This document shows, in pieces, positions 49,571 to 61,325 of a stretch of 64,000 nucleotides of DNA. A model generated the notes under the pieces. That model had not been told where the DNA came from. It saw only the letters and a program-made list of their open reading frames with translations, and ran no database searches. Origin of the DNA: Branchiostoma lanceolatum (lineage: Eukaryota > Chordata > Leptocardii > Amphioxiformes > Branchiostomatidae); the NCBI RefSeq assembly GCF_035083965.1, contig NC_089723.1, positions 34,770,193 to 34,834,192 of the forward strand. The letters are read 5' to 3'. The stretch's first letter is position 1, and every line of letters starts with the position of its first letter. A program made the position numbers and the translations under genes.

Positions 49571-51590
49571 GTTGGGCGTGTGTTGTGGTGGTGTGTTTGG
49601 GTTACAATACGGAAGTAGGGCCTATCACCCCTCAACCGGCTTGAATATTCATCCGCTTCAGAAAATAATCACAACAACTTTTCTTTCTTGCTCATGAATA
49701 ATGGAATCAAAGTTTTCCTTGGCATGAAGTGTGATGTCTTCAGTCGTTTTGTACATTAAACAAATACAGAAGTAGTGATATGTCCATGTAAACTGTCTTA
49801 CCAAGCGTCGCGCGGAGTGATATGTAATGGATGGGGTTCTAGAACACGGCTGTAAACTATCCCGTCGCCAATAGCAACAGTGCGTCTCTTCCTAGCGAGA
49901 TTTGTATGAACTGCAGAGATGATATCGCGGCTTCCCGTGACAGGTAAAGTGGCACTTGAGTACTGTAACCGTGAAATCATTGATTTAACAGATATTAGTG
50001 TAATTTTCTGCGTGTGTTTTCTTTAGCAGTGAAGGATACCCAGGAGGGTAGTTGTTCTAAACGCAGAGTATGAATTACTAACGAGTTTATGTTGTGCCTG
50101 AGTTTCATTTTATCTCAGAGAAAAGGTTTTCCATTCAGATTGATGGTTTCTTCAGATTATCATGACGACAAAAGCTCATAACAAGTGCTCATATTTTATA
50201 TAGATATTTTTTTTCATATTGATAATTGATATAGTTATATGGTTTATAACTAGTGATAACGTTATGTTTCTTTTCTCACGCTTTATTTGTGTGAAAGTGA
50301 TGCTTCCAAATTCAAGGAATAATTGTGGTAGCACTAACAGAAATGTTACTATGTTACAGCCAACGCCAGCATTTACCAATAAAAATAACATTTTTATGAT
50401 GCTCTTATCTTCTTTAAAAGGTCCCTTCCCTTTCGCACGCCTTCCTATCGGACTTCTGTAACAGATTAGCTTGCAGTACCAAATATGTCGCTGCGTGGCG
50501 CTTCAAACGTTTTGCATGAATACGAATCAGGCCGGGTGGCCTGTGGCTGTGGCACCGAAAGGTCATTGTATCGACGAAGATTGACACCTATAAACACGTA
50601 GAGATTACAATTCACACCTAATCAAGCTTAATTTCTCACCACAAGTGGTGGCTGGGGTGATCCATTCATCTATCCAATGAAAAGCATTCAATACGCAACC
50701 GATGATGTGACCAAAGATGTTTGATTTGCTTTTGATGGTATTTAACCAGGAAACCCTGAAGAAACGTGTCACTATCGGAAGCCATGTATCTGCTGGAGTA
50801 TTTGCACCCAGGTCATCTGCGGTCTGTATCAGAGAACAGGAAGAAATGTAACATATGTCGCCCCCCAGAAATCAAGCTGAAACCCCCGTGCAATTTTTCA
50901 CTAATAGTAATACAAAACTAAGCTTTAATAGTCTACAATGCCCCTCAAAATGCAGGATATTGCGGTTCAAAGTATCGAGATTTCATTATTTTTTTCTTTT
51001 CTGTCGAGCTGTAGTCTGAAACTACTGAGTGAAAGACAGAAATGTGCCGTCATCAAGTCGTTTCATTCAGTCATTTTATTCACGTTGTATAATAAAAGAT
51101 AATTAAAAGACAGGAACACTGTGACCTTCATTCTTTCTATGGGACCGTTTCAGTGTAAAATATTTCGTTTTCGTCTAAACTTGTCAGACATTGATATCCT
51201 GGCGTGGGCAAGAAAAAATGAATTTTCCTGAAAAGAGAGCACATTAGATATTCTCGTCCCCGCCACACCCCGTGGTGGTTGTGAAACCCCGTAATTACCG
51301 GGCATTAGGACAAGTGGGTGACAACAGGCGCATCCCTGCTGAAGCGCATTGGACCGGGCGAGATTTACATTACAACCGCGGGCGATACCATCACGCAACT
51401 TTTTAGGGATGATTTGTAATCTCATGATATGATTAAAAAATCTGTGCTGTCTAAAAACATTTCTGGAAAGCCCACATAACATTTCACATTTATGTCATGG
51501 CACAACATAATCCAAAGATAACACGTACTGATCCTAACGAGCTATTTGTCGCGGAGGTGTACGCAAAGTAAAAGAAGAACACCCCTCCTA
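49571..51590. other. Intergenic region between divergent CFAP95 and laminin genes
   Basis: About 2.1 kb, with the X-box and no exon that I can support. It may contain promoters of both genes. Confidence 0.5.
49864..49878. promoter_or_regulatory. X-box (RFX site) upstream of CFAP95
   Basis: GTCGCCAATAGCAAC fits the RFX consensus RYYNYY-N(1-3)-RRNRAC on both strands and overlaps a CCAAT. It lies 351 bp upstream of the CFAP95 ATG. RFX factors drive ciliary genes, so the location fits; binding is inferred. Confidence 0.5.
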
Positions 51591-51672
51591 CAGGTGGTTG
51601 CTTTCCGGTGCTCCCACCAGCGCGACTGCAATAGCTGGTGGCCGTACATACAGTGGGAGATCCCTGTACACT

Positions 51673-52032
51673 ATGGCGGGACACCACGGACTCGTCCTGC
51701 TGACCGCCGCGCTCTTCCTACAGGCCTGTCGGGGGCAGGTGCTCACTCCCCCGTACCTGAACCTGGCGCAGGGCCGTCGGATCGTCGCGTCGGCCACTTG
51801 CGGCGAAGGCGTTCCCGAGCCGGAGTTGTACTGCAAGCTGGCGGGAGGCACGGGCAACGAGCCGGCCAACCTGATCCAAGGCCAGCAGTGCGACTACTGC
51901 GACCCTCGGGACCCATCGCGAGCTCATCCCGTCTCGCAGGCCGTGGACGGCACGGAGAAATGGTGGCAGAGCCCTCCCCTATCCCGCGGAACGGACTACA
52001 ATAAAGTCAACGTCACCATCAGCCTTGGACAG
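51673..52032 (+). CDS. LAMA5: Laminin alpha chain (alpha3/alpha5 class), first coding exon
   Basis: Encodes 120 residues: a signal peptide ([20 protein letters not shown]) and the first part of the laminin N-terminal (LN, domain VI) fold, which mediates laminin network polymerisation. Matching features are [49 protein letters not shown] and [12 protein letters not shown]. The PPLSRG-x-x-YN-VN combination is typical of alpha5 and of alpha3B rather than alpha1/alpha2. Donor GTAAGT follows in phase 0 and the rest of the gene lies beyond the window. An in-frame ATG at 51598 would add 25 residues without a better signal peptide, so I chose 51673. The exon is GC-rich (CpG-island-like). The symbol denotes the class; one chordate ancestor gene may correspond to both LAMA3 and LAMA5. 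Confidence 0.92.
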
Positions 52033-53129
52033 GTAAGTTAATAATGATACCATTTCCGTCCTGTCTTCCCGCATCTTATCATTATTACCTCGCAACGCGC
52101 CGCTCAGATATTACTTCTATCCCATAGCTGATAATTATAAGATCACCTCCATCCCTCCCCTACCTAATTTTGCCGCACACATCATCTGATTACCGAGAAG
52201 GGCAGGAAGCGTAGTGGTGACCTATGCGGACAAGATCAGAATACTTCCCGCCCCCCGTACGTGCGACATGCCTCTGGTAACCTCAGTTCCCGCCGCTATC
52301 GCCAAGGACAGGGCGCCCAGCTTCCGCGAGTTACGAGTAACCCACTAAGGTCGCTTCCAAACAGGAAAGTTTTATCAACCCATCGTAAAACATTGTCGTG
52401 ATTACAAAAATACTGTGTTTTGTTCTGTAATTTGTTGTGAAGGTTTGTATAGGCTTGAGATTTACGACATCGTTAACGCACGCTCCCTGATGTAAGACAT
52501 CTATACAGAGGGATGTCACAGACGGATGCTTCTACCCTGTAAGTGGCCCTCTCTTCTTCGGCTGTGACGCCGCCGCTGTGTTCGGCTCGTTCATCGAATT
52601 ATCCTCTAGGCTCGGAGAGAGGACAATTTAATAAGCAGGTCGTGTTCTTGTTATTCGGCGCTACTGGTGCATACCGTGTGGGTTCGGGGCGTGATGTGCG
52701 GGACGAGGAATGCCCTGAGCCGTAGACAAACCCACCTGTTCCCCACTAGGCGATGTTTAGAGCATGGCAATGTCTGTTTGTCTGAGAGAGCGCGCGAGCA
52801 AACACTCTCCTCTCTCCGCAGCAGACGTCGGGACGATAGGATGTACAAACAAGAGCGCCCCTTCCACACAGCGATTCTTCCCCTCGGTCTTTTATCATTC
52901 TAATCACTGCCTCTTTTTCTCTGTGAATGAAAGGCGCGCTCAGAGGGGATTTTCAATGAACGACAATGTCTGGCTCCGCTGGCAGGCTGAACCCAGGCTG
53001 GTGTGGCTAAATCAAAGTAATTACCAGTCAGGGAAAGGTCAGAGAGTGGATATGGTGGTGAGTTTTAGAGGCTTGTCCATGCTGGATGTGCACTAGTAGA
53101 TGTGTACTGCAGCTAGCACCTTTGCAAAC

Positions 53130-53272
53130 CTTCTAGGAGCGCCAGCCTTTATTTTTGGAGAGACTAGAGAGCGCTGACTCGCAATTTTCAACATACAGGC
53201 CATGTTCGTATGTTGGAAATCGCGAATCAGCTCTCCCCCAAAACATAACGCTGGTGCTCCGGATCCTAGAAG
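53130..53272. repeat. Inverted-repeat element, 143 bp
   Basis: CTTCTAGGAGCGCCAGC at the left pairs with reversed CTTCTAGGATCCGGAGCACC at the right, and 'ttttcaacatac' with reversed 'tttccaacatac' near the centre. Diverged arms, no clear target duplication. Confidence 0.6.
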
Positions 53273-56200
53273 TCTAGCCGCAGTGCGGTAGGTTTGAGGT
53301 AGGTTCAGGCAGATGTTCTGTCAGGGCAACACCCCGCGGCCATGCATGCATCTCTCTGTGAGTGATCAGATCAGGTCAGGCAGCTGACACACCAGTGTCC
53401 CTCTAGCCCGCTATTCTGCCACCAACGACCTTAGAAACAGCACAGGCTTGACAAACGCACGTGGAAAATTCGAAATGAGGATGATACAGATCTTGGGTTG
53501 AACGCTGTTGAGTGCTTGTGAATTAAAAACGAGTGAGTTTTATCTCAGTGTTGTGGATGGGCTTATAGATGATAATCTCATTCACTACTGTCGTCCCCGG
53601 ACGGGAGGGCACAAAGGCCGACATATGCACAAAAATGCCACCTCCAAACCAATGCATAGATCTAATTTCCTGGGCCCGAATCAGTGGAAACCTCTCTCGG
53701 GACTCGTGTGAATCGATGGGTGAAATCATGCGTCACTCCCAGCCGCATAAGGTAGCAAAGTGCGTCAAAAACCAACCAAAAGCTCTTACTCATCACTTCT
53801 TGATTATCAAAAATGTAAATTTCGAAGACAATTTTCTGTATATAGAAAAATACATGTGTGAAATCGTAACGTCTTTTGTGAAAGTCTTTTCGATGGTGCG
53901 AACAGGTAAATGGACGGATGTGTCCCGGGACATTTGAGTTATGTCAGGTATTCCACCACCTTGTTACCCTTTGCATAGTCATTTCGTGACGGTGCATTCT
54001 GAACACACTACCTGGGCCGACACGACCAGACTTTTCAAAACAGGCTGCCAACTGGATAACACCACCTGATGTTTTACGATGTGCATGGCTTTTTATAGTT
54101 TACGTTTTTGTATGGTACTAAGCAGCATCTTAAAAATGGTGAAACTGAAAAAAATCTGGTACAAGCATACCTCAATTCTTGTTTGTCAGTAACACGCTTG
54201 TCCTAAACCGAAAATAATCATAAATGGAGGCACCAGACGACGAAACATCAGTAAAATTCAAGCAGAGGTTACTGTTTTGCAGTCCGCGCGCGTGTAACAC
54301 AGGTAGCATGACGGAGTGTGTAATAGTGTCGGCGCGGTGCTAGAACCGTGTCCCCGATAACACCCTGGCCCTAACAGACCCTTCTGGCCCTGTAATGGTT
54401 GTTTACATACCCGCCTCGTGGATACGCTTTACTCTGTTTTCACAACACTGTAGGTATTCCACTTAATTTGTGTTCGTTTTCCCCTCAAGGGCAGTGTCCG
54501 CTGCTGAGAAAAAAAATGTAAAGAAATAGGTGGATGTCTGAGAAAATGCAACAGACGGTCTCTCGAGAAAGACAGTTTGTCATGGAAATGGGGAAGGGCA
54601 GTTGAAAACTTCTCGGCCGGGGAAATCCTATTCAGCCCCGGTGTAATCCATGTTGGGAGGCCTGTTGGAGCGGAGCGCTTTGTTCACGGACAAGAGAGAA
54701 AAACAAAGGATTTCATCTGCTTGTAGAGGGGCTTTTCTTTCGCCTCCGCCCGTTTGGCTTCGTTGGTGTTCTCAAGCTACTCGGTTCACACCCGGTCGTA
54801 TTTTCCTGATTTGTTTCGGTCACAGATCCCCTTTGCCGGGAGAGTAATGATTGAAATAACTATTCAATTAGGTTATTTTCTGCCGCATTTTCTTTGCCCC
54901 CTGTGGTTGCTAAGGGGTTGAAATGAGTCTTTCTTTGTTTGATATTATTTCTTATCGCCAACGAAAGTCGATTCAGGTAATTTTGTTCTCAGACCTAGCT
55001 GCCCTTCTGTCAGCTGTAAGTTACAAAACATCGTCCAGACTACATCACTGACGATGAAGCCATTTTCACTTTTCGCTAAACTCTACAATATACATAAGTT
55101 AAACATGTAAGGCATAAAAATTGTACTCTAGCCTTTTCTCTTTATAACAATACCAAAACTCTTTCAAATAGATAGTTAAACGTAGCTTTAACTCTTTCAT
55201 TGTGTTTGTCAAAAGCCCAAACAAGTTTACAGGTAAACGGGATTTTATTTTCGTCACGTCATACCCCCGACAACTATTCCAACCCCTTGCGGAATTGCCC
55301 AAACGGCACAGCGGGACACGGCGGTGCCTGGAGGGTGTTCCTCAACAGGAAACCGCCCTTTCCGTCCCGTCGCACACCTGTCTACCTGTACCCACCGGTC
55401 TACCTGGCCAGATCTCACTGTGGAGCATCCACCAGGTGTACGTAGAAGGGCAGGTAACTGCACGGAGATCTGGAAAATTGCGTTTTCTGGGGTTGCCGAC
55501 GGATGTATGGCTTCAAAGGGGCGATAAATTTGACCCAATTTACAAGACGAATAATGAGAATCGTCCCTTGAGAGCTGTTTATGCCAGGAATAATGGATGC
55601 GCCCAGAATGACATGCATCTGAATGAGCCTCCAACAAAAGGGTTGGGCATTGTCTTAACGTGTAGCTTTTAGATCTTATCCAATGAATACTTCCTCCATT
55701 GTGTCATTTTTGCGCCCATTTGGTCCTATTTACTCCAATCAAAGAAATCTCCAGAACGCCGCAAGGCTTCCATACCACGTCTTGTATTCAAGGAAAAGAG
55801 GTGTTACATTCGTAATCTTGTGTACAATATGTTCAGGATTTCGCGGTTTTCTTAGATCAAACGCGGAAGAATGCAAACATTTTCCGTAAAGCTTTACAAC
55901 AACCTCGGTCCCTTGACACGTATTTCTTATACTGTAACTCATCCCCTGACCGGAACAGGTGTCATACAGAATGACGTTCAACACTCACATGTTCTAGTCT
56001 GTGCCGAGATATTAGCCATACAACTACAAGATTTGGTTATGGCAAGGACATTACCTCCTTGGTTACGGATAATTTTTGGTAGTCCTTTCGCTCGTCTTTG
56101 GTTGAGTTGGTGTTCTCTAGCTCAGGTTGTTGTTTTTTGCGTAACACCTCGCCATGTTCCACATTATATGCTTCGAAGTTGAGATTTTACTGACGGATCT

Positions 56201-56824
56201 CTATCATAGTATGTCTCTGAGAAGATCAAGACGTTACTAGACAGATCTTCCCTCATCTTCCATTTGAATAGTCTATTTGTCACACACAAATAACAGCACA
56301 CACACTTGTTCGAAAAAAAAACGCAAGCCCTTTGAGACGTAAGCTCCGCTTCACTGCGCAGGTCTCGGCAGAGCTATTTGGCTTCTGTCGTCGAGAGTTG
56401 ATTGTTTTTCATCGATCCGAGCCAACAGTGGTGTATCCTTAATTAAAAGAGCTGCGTGTTTTGCATAGCGACAAACCTGGTCACTTTTAAGACTATAGGA
56501 GCAGTTCATACAAGTTTCTTTGCTTGGTACATTCGGGGACATGCTCTTCTCCTACGTTTAGTGCGAAAGCGCAAAAAAGAAGTCAAACCCAAATAGCTTA
56601 GATTGCATTTCTTAGAATATTCACTTGTTCCACTTGTCACCATTGTTAACTTGCACTGTCTGTATGCTTTTTTTTCTGTACATTGTTTCACGTTGCAATT
56701 AGCCCCCGGGCAAGAGCTTGCAAATAAAACTCGATATTATCGACGAGAAATGAATAAGAGGTGAATGCTAGAACAAGGAAATCAACGTCTTCCCTGGCTG
56801 TGAATTCCGAATGTGCACTAGGCG

Positions 56825-57072
56825 TACTCTCCAAGCAGAGGAGTGGGTCCGGCAGGTTTTTGGCGTGTTTTTAGGCGTTTTTGTCGGGCTATCTACTTTG
56901 TCATGGTTTCTTTGTCTATAACGTTACATGTACAACAATTTTCCTTGATCAATTGCTGCAAGTTCCAAGTAGAAAATAGAGACAAAGAAACCATGACAAA
57001 GTAGATAGCCCGACAAAAACGCCTAAAAACACGCCAAAAACCTGCCGGACCCACTCCTCTGCTTGGAGAGTA
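56825..57072. mobile_element. Foldback element, TACTCTCCAAGC family, 248 bp
   Basis: Two 93-bp arms (56825-56917 and 56980-57072) are exact reverse complements around a 62-bp loop. The ends read TACTCTCCAAGCAGAGG. The perfect 9-bp direct repeat CACTAGGCG flanks it (56816-56824 and 57073-57081). No coding content. Confidence 0.93.
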
Positions 57073-57701
57073 CACTAGGCGGTGCAAATTGCGTTGAGGG
57101 ACGCCACGGTAAAGCATCATGCACCTGTCGGTAGGCGTGCTCAAAGGAGGATTATGTTTTTGTGCGAGTTGTTTGTGTTGAAATATAATGATGTACAATG
57201 TGGTACACATACATACACCGTAGGCAGGCTGGTTTGCTCGTCTCTCGGTCGTGTCTTGTTCCTTATCATTATTAATGATGGTAAATAGTTTACGAGAGGC
57301 TGACTACTAGAAACCATGCACAATCGGTACTGACATCCGTATACAGTCAGAAAACGGTACATGATAAGCACACAAAAAAGTCCCACTCGTAAGCATGCCA
57401 AAGGTTAGTTCATAGGTTAACGCCCTTTCGTGTTTCTACCAAAGAGTTCTTTGAACCGTACCGTCGCCGTACCGTATTCTGCACCGTCCTTGGGTGCACA
57501 CTGGTTAATTGTAGCTGTGAACTCTAACTAAAACCCTCCATCCATTTATTCTGAGCATATCTTACCGGTGACGACACCTACCCCGTCTGGGGCTAGGCGC
57601 CGTGCACACAGTACTAACTCGGTTCTCCACATGTTTACAGGCAACACTTCTGTACTCTTAAATGACTACCATTGATACACTTATGGTTGGGAAGGGCTCT
57701 A

Positions 57702-57935
57702 GGTAGAGGTAAAGGTAAAGGTAGTCCCATAGCCTATTAGAGGCCGTGTACGGACAGTAGTTTGTTATCCACTGTGTCTATGGCACGGTTTCGGAAGACG
57801 GAGCCCAACCCTCTCTTTCCACCGTCTTGTACCTCTCCAACAGACGTCAGGTACAACATTTTCACACCTGGGTGGAGTGTGGCCAGTCGTGTGAAGTGAC
57901 TTTCCAACACGCCAACACGACGCCCCAGGTAGCAA
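57702..57935 (-). repeat. Truncated SINE (relative of 16912-17185)
   Basis: gtaaaggtaaaggtagtccc, 'ctatggcacggtttcggaag' and 'cggagcccaaccctct' match the earlier copy. The tRNA-like head is missing. Confidence 0.65.
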
Positions 57936-58583
57936 ATAGAAGCTTTATAATTTCTAAAGTACAGATCGGAATATTCCATGTTTCATGACACAGATACAGG
58001 TTTATTGCTAGAACAGCAAGAATAGACCTTGAAGACCCATTTTCCACCGGTCGTTTTGCATCGTTCGCTTCAGATTAGGATTCATGTCACGATGTCTCCC
58101 TGAAGCGAGAAAACGATTTTTTTTTGTACGCCACCTGTGGTTTAGTGTAAACGGACTGTGTTTGAGTTATAGATTTTGGAACAGTGTACATTCGTCTTCT
58201 CCAGCCGTTATCTTACTGGGGATATGGGGCTTTCTGTATGTGTATGCATCTGATTGGAGATTATTCCAGTGCTGGGGGTTGGGGTTGGGGTGACGGTATA
58301 CCCCATGGTGTTTACTGGTACGAGGAGGTTGAAGTTAACGTCCCGGATAATGTATAACGTTCGCTTTCTCGGCATGTATGAATTCAATTAGTATCGAGAC
58401 TCGTCCCTCGGTTCGATGGAGGACTATACTGTACTACTAAAACATCAAGCGTCAGAGAATACCATCCCTCATGAAACAAGACCTACCCACATACTGAATA
58501 TCATCGTCATGTTGAAAAACAGAGAGAGAGAGAATGAAATAGAGACCCAAAACAATATCTCCGTTTTCACGGAGGCAATAAGC

Positions 58584-59178
58584 TAGCCTCTACCGGTACC
58601 AGGCTCCACGTGTCGCTGGAGGATATAGGTCGCAAACTGTAACTCCTTAAGCGGACGAACTCCTCTGGCATGTTATCCGTCTATTTGGCTCTGAATTTCT
58701 ACTATCTTTCCAGCGACCCTGTCGAGTAGTGCTGCGTACTTGTTCCGGACTTGTACCTGTACCCGAATAATGTGAAAAATTAACATGTGTTTTTCTGAAC
58801 TTCTTCAATGACAAAAACATAATCTGTTTTCAACTTTTCAGTATCTTTATCCAAAAAAAAAAAAACATAACTAGGTTTCCTACCACCAAACTCCCTTGGC
58901 CTAAAATGCCAAATGCTATCAAAACTCCCGGCCTGCCTGAATGACCTGTTGCATATTACTTACTCTGTTCCAGGGCATCACTTTGGTCACGTTTGGTATT
59001 GCATGAGGTCAGGAGATCAGTCACAAAATTAGCAAATACTTGATGCAAATTCATATCGGTACAGTACCGGTACTTCATAATCCGGTATTTTGGACCTGTA
59101 CCGAATAATTTTTACGGTACAGTACCGGTACACAGAACCGGTACGCAGCACTACTCCTGTGGAGCCTGGTAGAGGCTA
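58584..59178. mobile_element. Foldback element, TAGCCTCTACC family, interrupted
   Basis: Ends TAGCCTCTACCGGTACCAGG and reversed TAGCCTCTACCAGGCTCCAC, with the family core 'gaatttctactatctttcca' inside. A second inverted-repeat element (58724-59156) sits near its right end. The flanks GCAATAAGC and GCAAAAGCC resemble each other but not exactly. Confidence 0.7.
58724..59156. mobile_element. Nested element with GAGTAGTGCTGCGTAC ends
   Basis: A perfect 16-bp inverted repeat at each end and GGTAC/GTACC-rich subterminal sequence (accggtac repeated). About 433 bp, no frame; hAT-like by the AGTGCTGCG end. Confidence 0.7.
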
Positions 59179-59872
59179 GCAAAAGCCACATTGTTGACTA
59201 CATCTGTGAGAACTGAATACGCTTGACGGCCGTCTGACTAGAGAATCCGCCGCTGACCTTGCCAAGGGCAGCGTGACTTCAGACAGGAGTCACAGGACAC
59301 ACCAATGATGATGTTTATCGTTCTCACAATAGCACTGGAATTCTCCAACCTTCTACAAACCGTCTATGGTCTCTTTGTGTAGGCGGTGTGGCAACACACT
59401 GCGGTGTCTTTGGAGGTCAGAGCGCTGTGAAGTGTTCAAGGTAGGCACGGATGTGGCACACGAAGAAAAACGCCTTCATATTTTGGGTCTTACACAGTAC
59501 AGATAGACCCATTCATATCCGAAAGAGGTTATCATAAGTGCCGAGACCCTACAGGTCAGAATAAAACAAGCGCTCTTTATGAGAAAGATGAAACTGTTCT
59601 AACTCCAACAGAAGAAGAGAAAGAAATCAGTTGTACTTGTACTGTCGCATTCTTGAGAATCACAACAATACTCTTTTTTGGAAATTTTTAGCAAACGTTC
59701 GAGTATATGAGATTTTATAGTAAAATTCTGCAATAGATCTGTCCAGTAAAAATATACATGTAGATACAATCACAGTTCCTACTGAGCCAGGGGCACACAT
59801 ACTTGCGTGGGGAGATATCGTCCTGTCTTACCCCAAGATGACCTGATATGATAACAATATATAGCCCTTTTG

Positions 59873-59935
59873 TACTCTCCAAGCAGAGGTTCATGGGGCA
59901 GATCGTCACCGTTTTATCATATGCCTTGGAGAGTA
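59873..59935. mobile_element. Miniature 63-bp foldback element, TACTCTCCAAGC family
   Basis: TACTCTCCAAGCAGAGG opens and GCCTTGGAGAGTA closes the element. The perfect 9-bp direct repeat GCCCTTTTG flanks it (59864-59872 and 59936-59944). Confidence 0.85.
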
Positions 59936-61159
59936 GCCCTTTTGTACTCCCTTCAGAAACACTAATTTTCCTGGCCTGCTTACGCGCCAAATATGTGTCA
60001 AATGTTCAACGTCAGCTTTTCATTTCAGCTGACTAACAGCTACGACTGGCTTGTTACTGTTTCCTGTGTATTTGACCCTTCATGTGAACGAGGGCGCGAT
60101 TTGACCTGCCTGTCAGAGTCTCTCAAGAGAACCTGTGGATGAGTTATTTGTTCCGAACCCGAGGTAAGACAAGAACAGACTTGGACAAGAATTTGAGGAT
60201 CTCATACATCCGTGAAATATTTAGAGTTTTTGGGAATGTAGCCGTAGCCTTACCGTGCGCTACAACAGTTGATGTCCCGAACCACCAGGTGTCTCAAATT
60301 GTGGCCATTGACCTTACCGGTCATACCACACAACTTTCAAGAAAGGGTTGTCGGCCTGCAATGCTGCAATACCCAGAAAAAGCTGCTAGGGGGCACAAAA
60401 ACGTTTCCTTCGGGACTTCAATAACCACCCACATATACCAAAATTCATCCAAATCCATCAAAATGATCTTGAGCTGTAGGTGCGGAACACACTTTGTCAT
60501 ATACAACCAAAAACAGTACCCCAATCGGGACTGAACCTCCTTCCCGAAGGTGATAACAGAACGAGCTTCTTCCATTATGTGTCTGACATATGACAGAATG
60601 CCATCGCATTAACTATGGCGTGCTTGTTAGATAAAGAGCTTCCCATCGACACCTGTGCCTCGGGCGACACTTACCTGGGATCGGTCGGACCGCAGGAATG
60701 GCAAGACTTCCGAACCGCCAGCGAAAATGTGCCCCGGTTTCCTCTTCAATTACCGTTATCATTTACCTGTGGAAAATGGAAACCTCTCAACAGTTCATAT
60801 TCAGATAACAGTCAAAACTGCCCAAGAAGGGGGACTGATAAAATCTGGTCAGTGTGGACAGGTGGTCGCTATAGACAGGACTCTTAATGCATGTTTCTAT
60901 GCGAAAATTACCTAAGGGACCACCAAGAAGTGGTCACACTTGGCCAGGTGGTCCTTATGTAGAGGTGGTCGCTTGTACAGGTTTGACTGTAACCATTCTC
61001 CAAGCGGAGGTTTCTGTCGGGGGGCTAGAAGTGGTCGCGATTTTTAACAGCTTCAGTGAGATACCTGCTTTAGGAAGCAAGATGACACGCATTTGGTGTC
61101 AAAATCCCAACATGCCCCTCACCCTGACGTGCATACCAGCAGTTTTCCTGTAAACCTAA

Positions 61160-61325
61160 TATCCAAGCAGATCTCCACGGTGCGCCGAAAATCGTGTATG
61201 CTAGCCAGAGAAGCTCCAGTCAGCCAGAGAAGCTCTACGGGGCGGACTGGAGCTTCTCTGGCTGACTGGAGCTTCTCTGGCTAGCATATACGATTTTCGG
61301 CGCACCTTGGAGATCTGCTTGGATA
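61160..61325. mobile_element. Palindromic element, 166 bp, with TATCCAAGCAGATC ends
   Basis: Arms of about 76 bp with two or three mismatches, running from TATCCAAGCAGATCTCCA through GGTGCGCCGAAAATCG. Each arm carries a direct repeat of AGCCAGAGAAGCTC. The flanking 9-mers match at only five positions. Confidence 0.85.

Noticed and set aside
51546..52004. 152-codon frame overlapping the laminin exon in another frame
   Set aside because: The laminin LN-domain frame is unmistakable; this one is an Arg/Pro-rich shadow.
55202..55672. 156-codon plus-strand frame in laminin intron 1
   Set aside because: No familiar domain, overlapped by other frames of similar length on both strands, and no splice logic tying it to a gene.
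56825..57072. Palindrome as a possible assembly artefact
   Set aside because: The exact 9-bp flanking duplication and related copies with their own 9-bp duplications argue for real insertions, although long-read confirmation is not available here.
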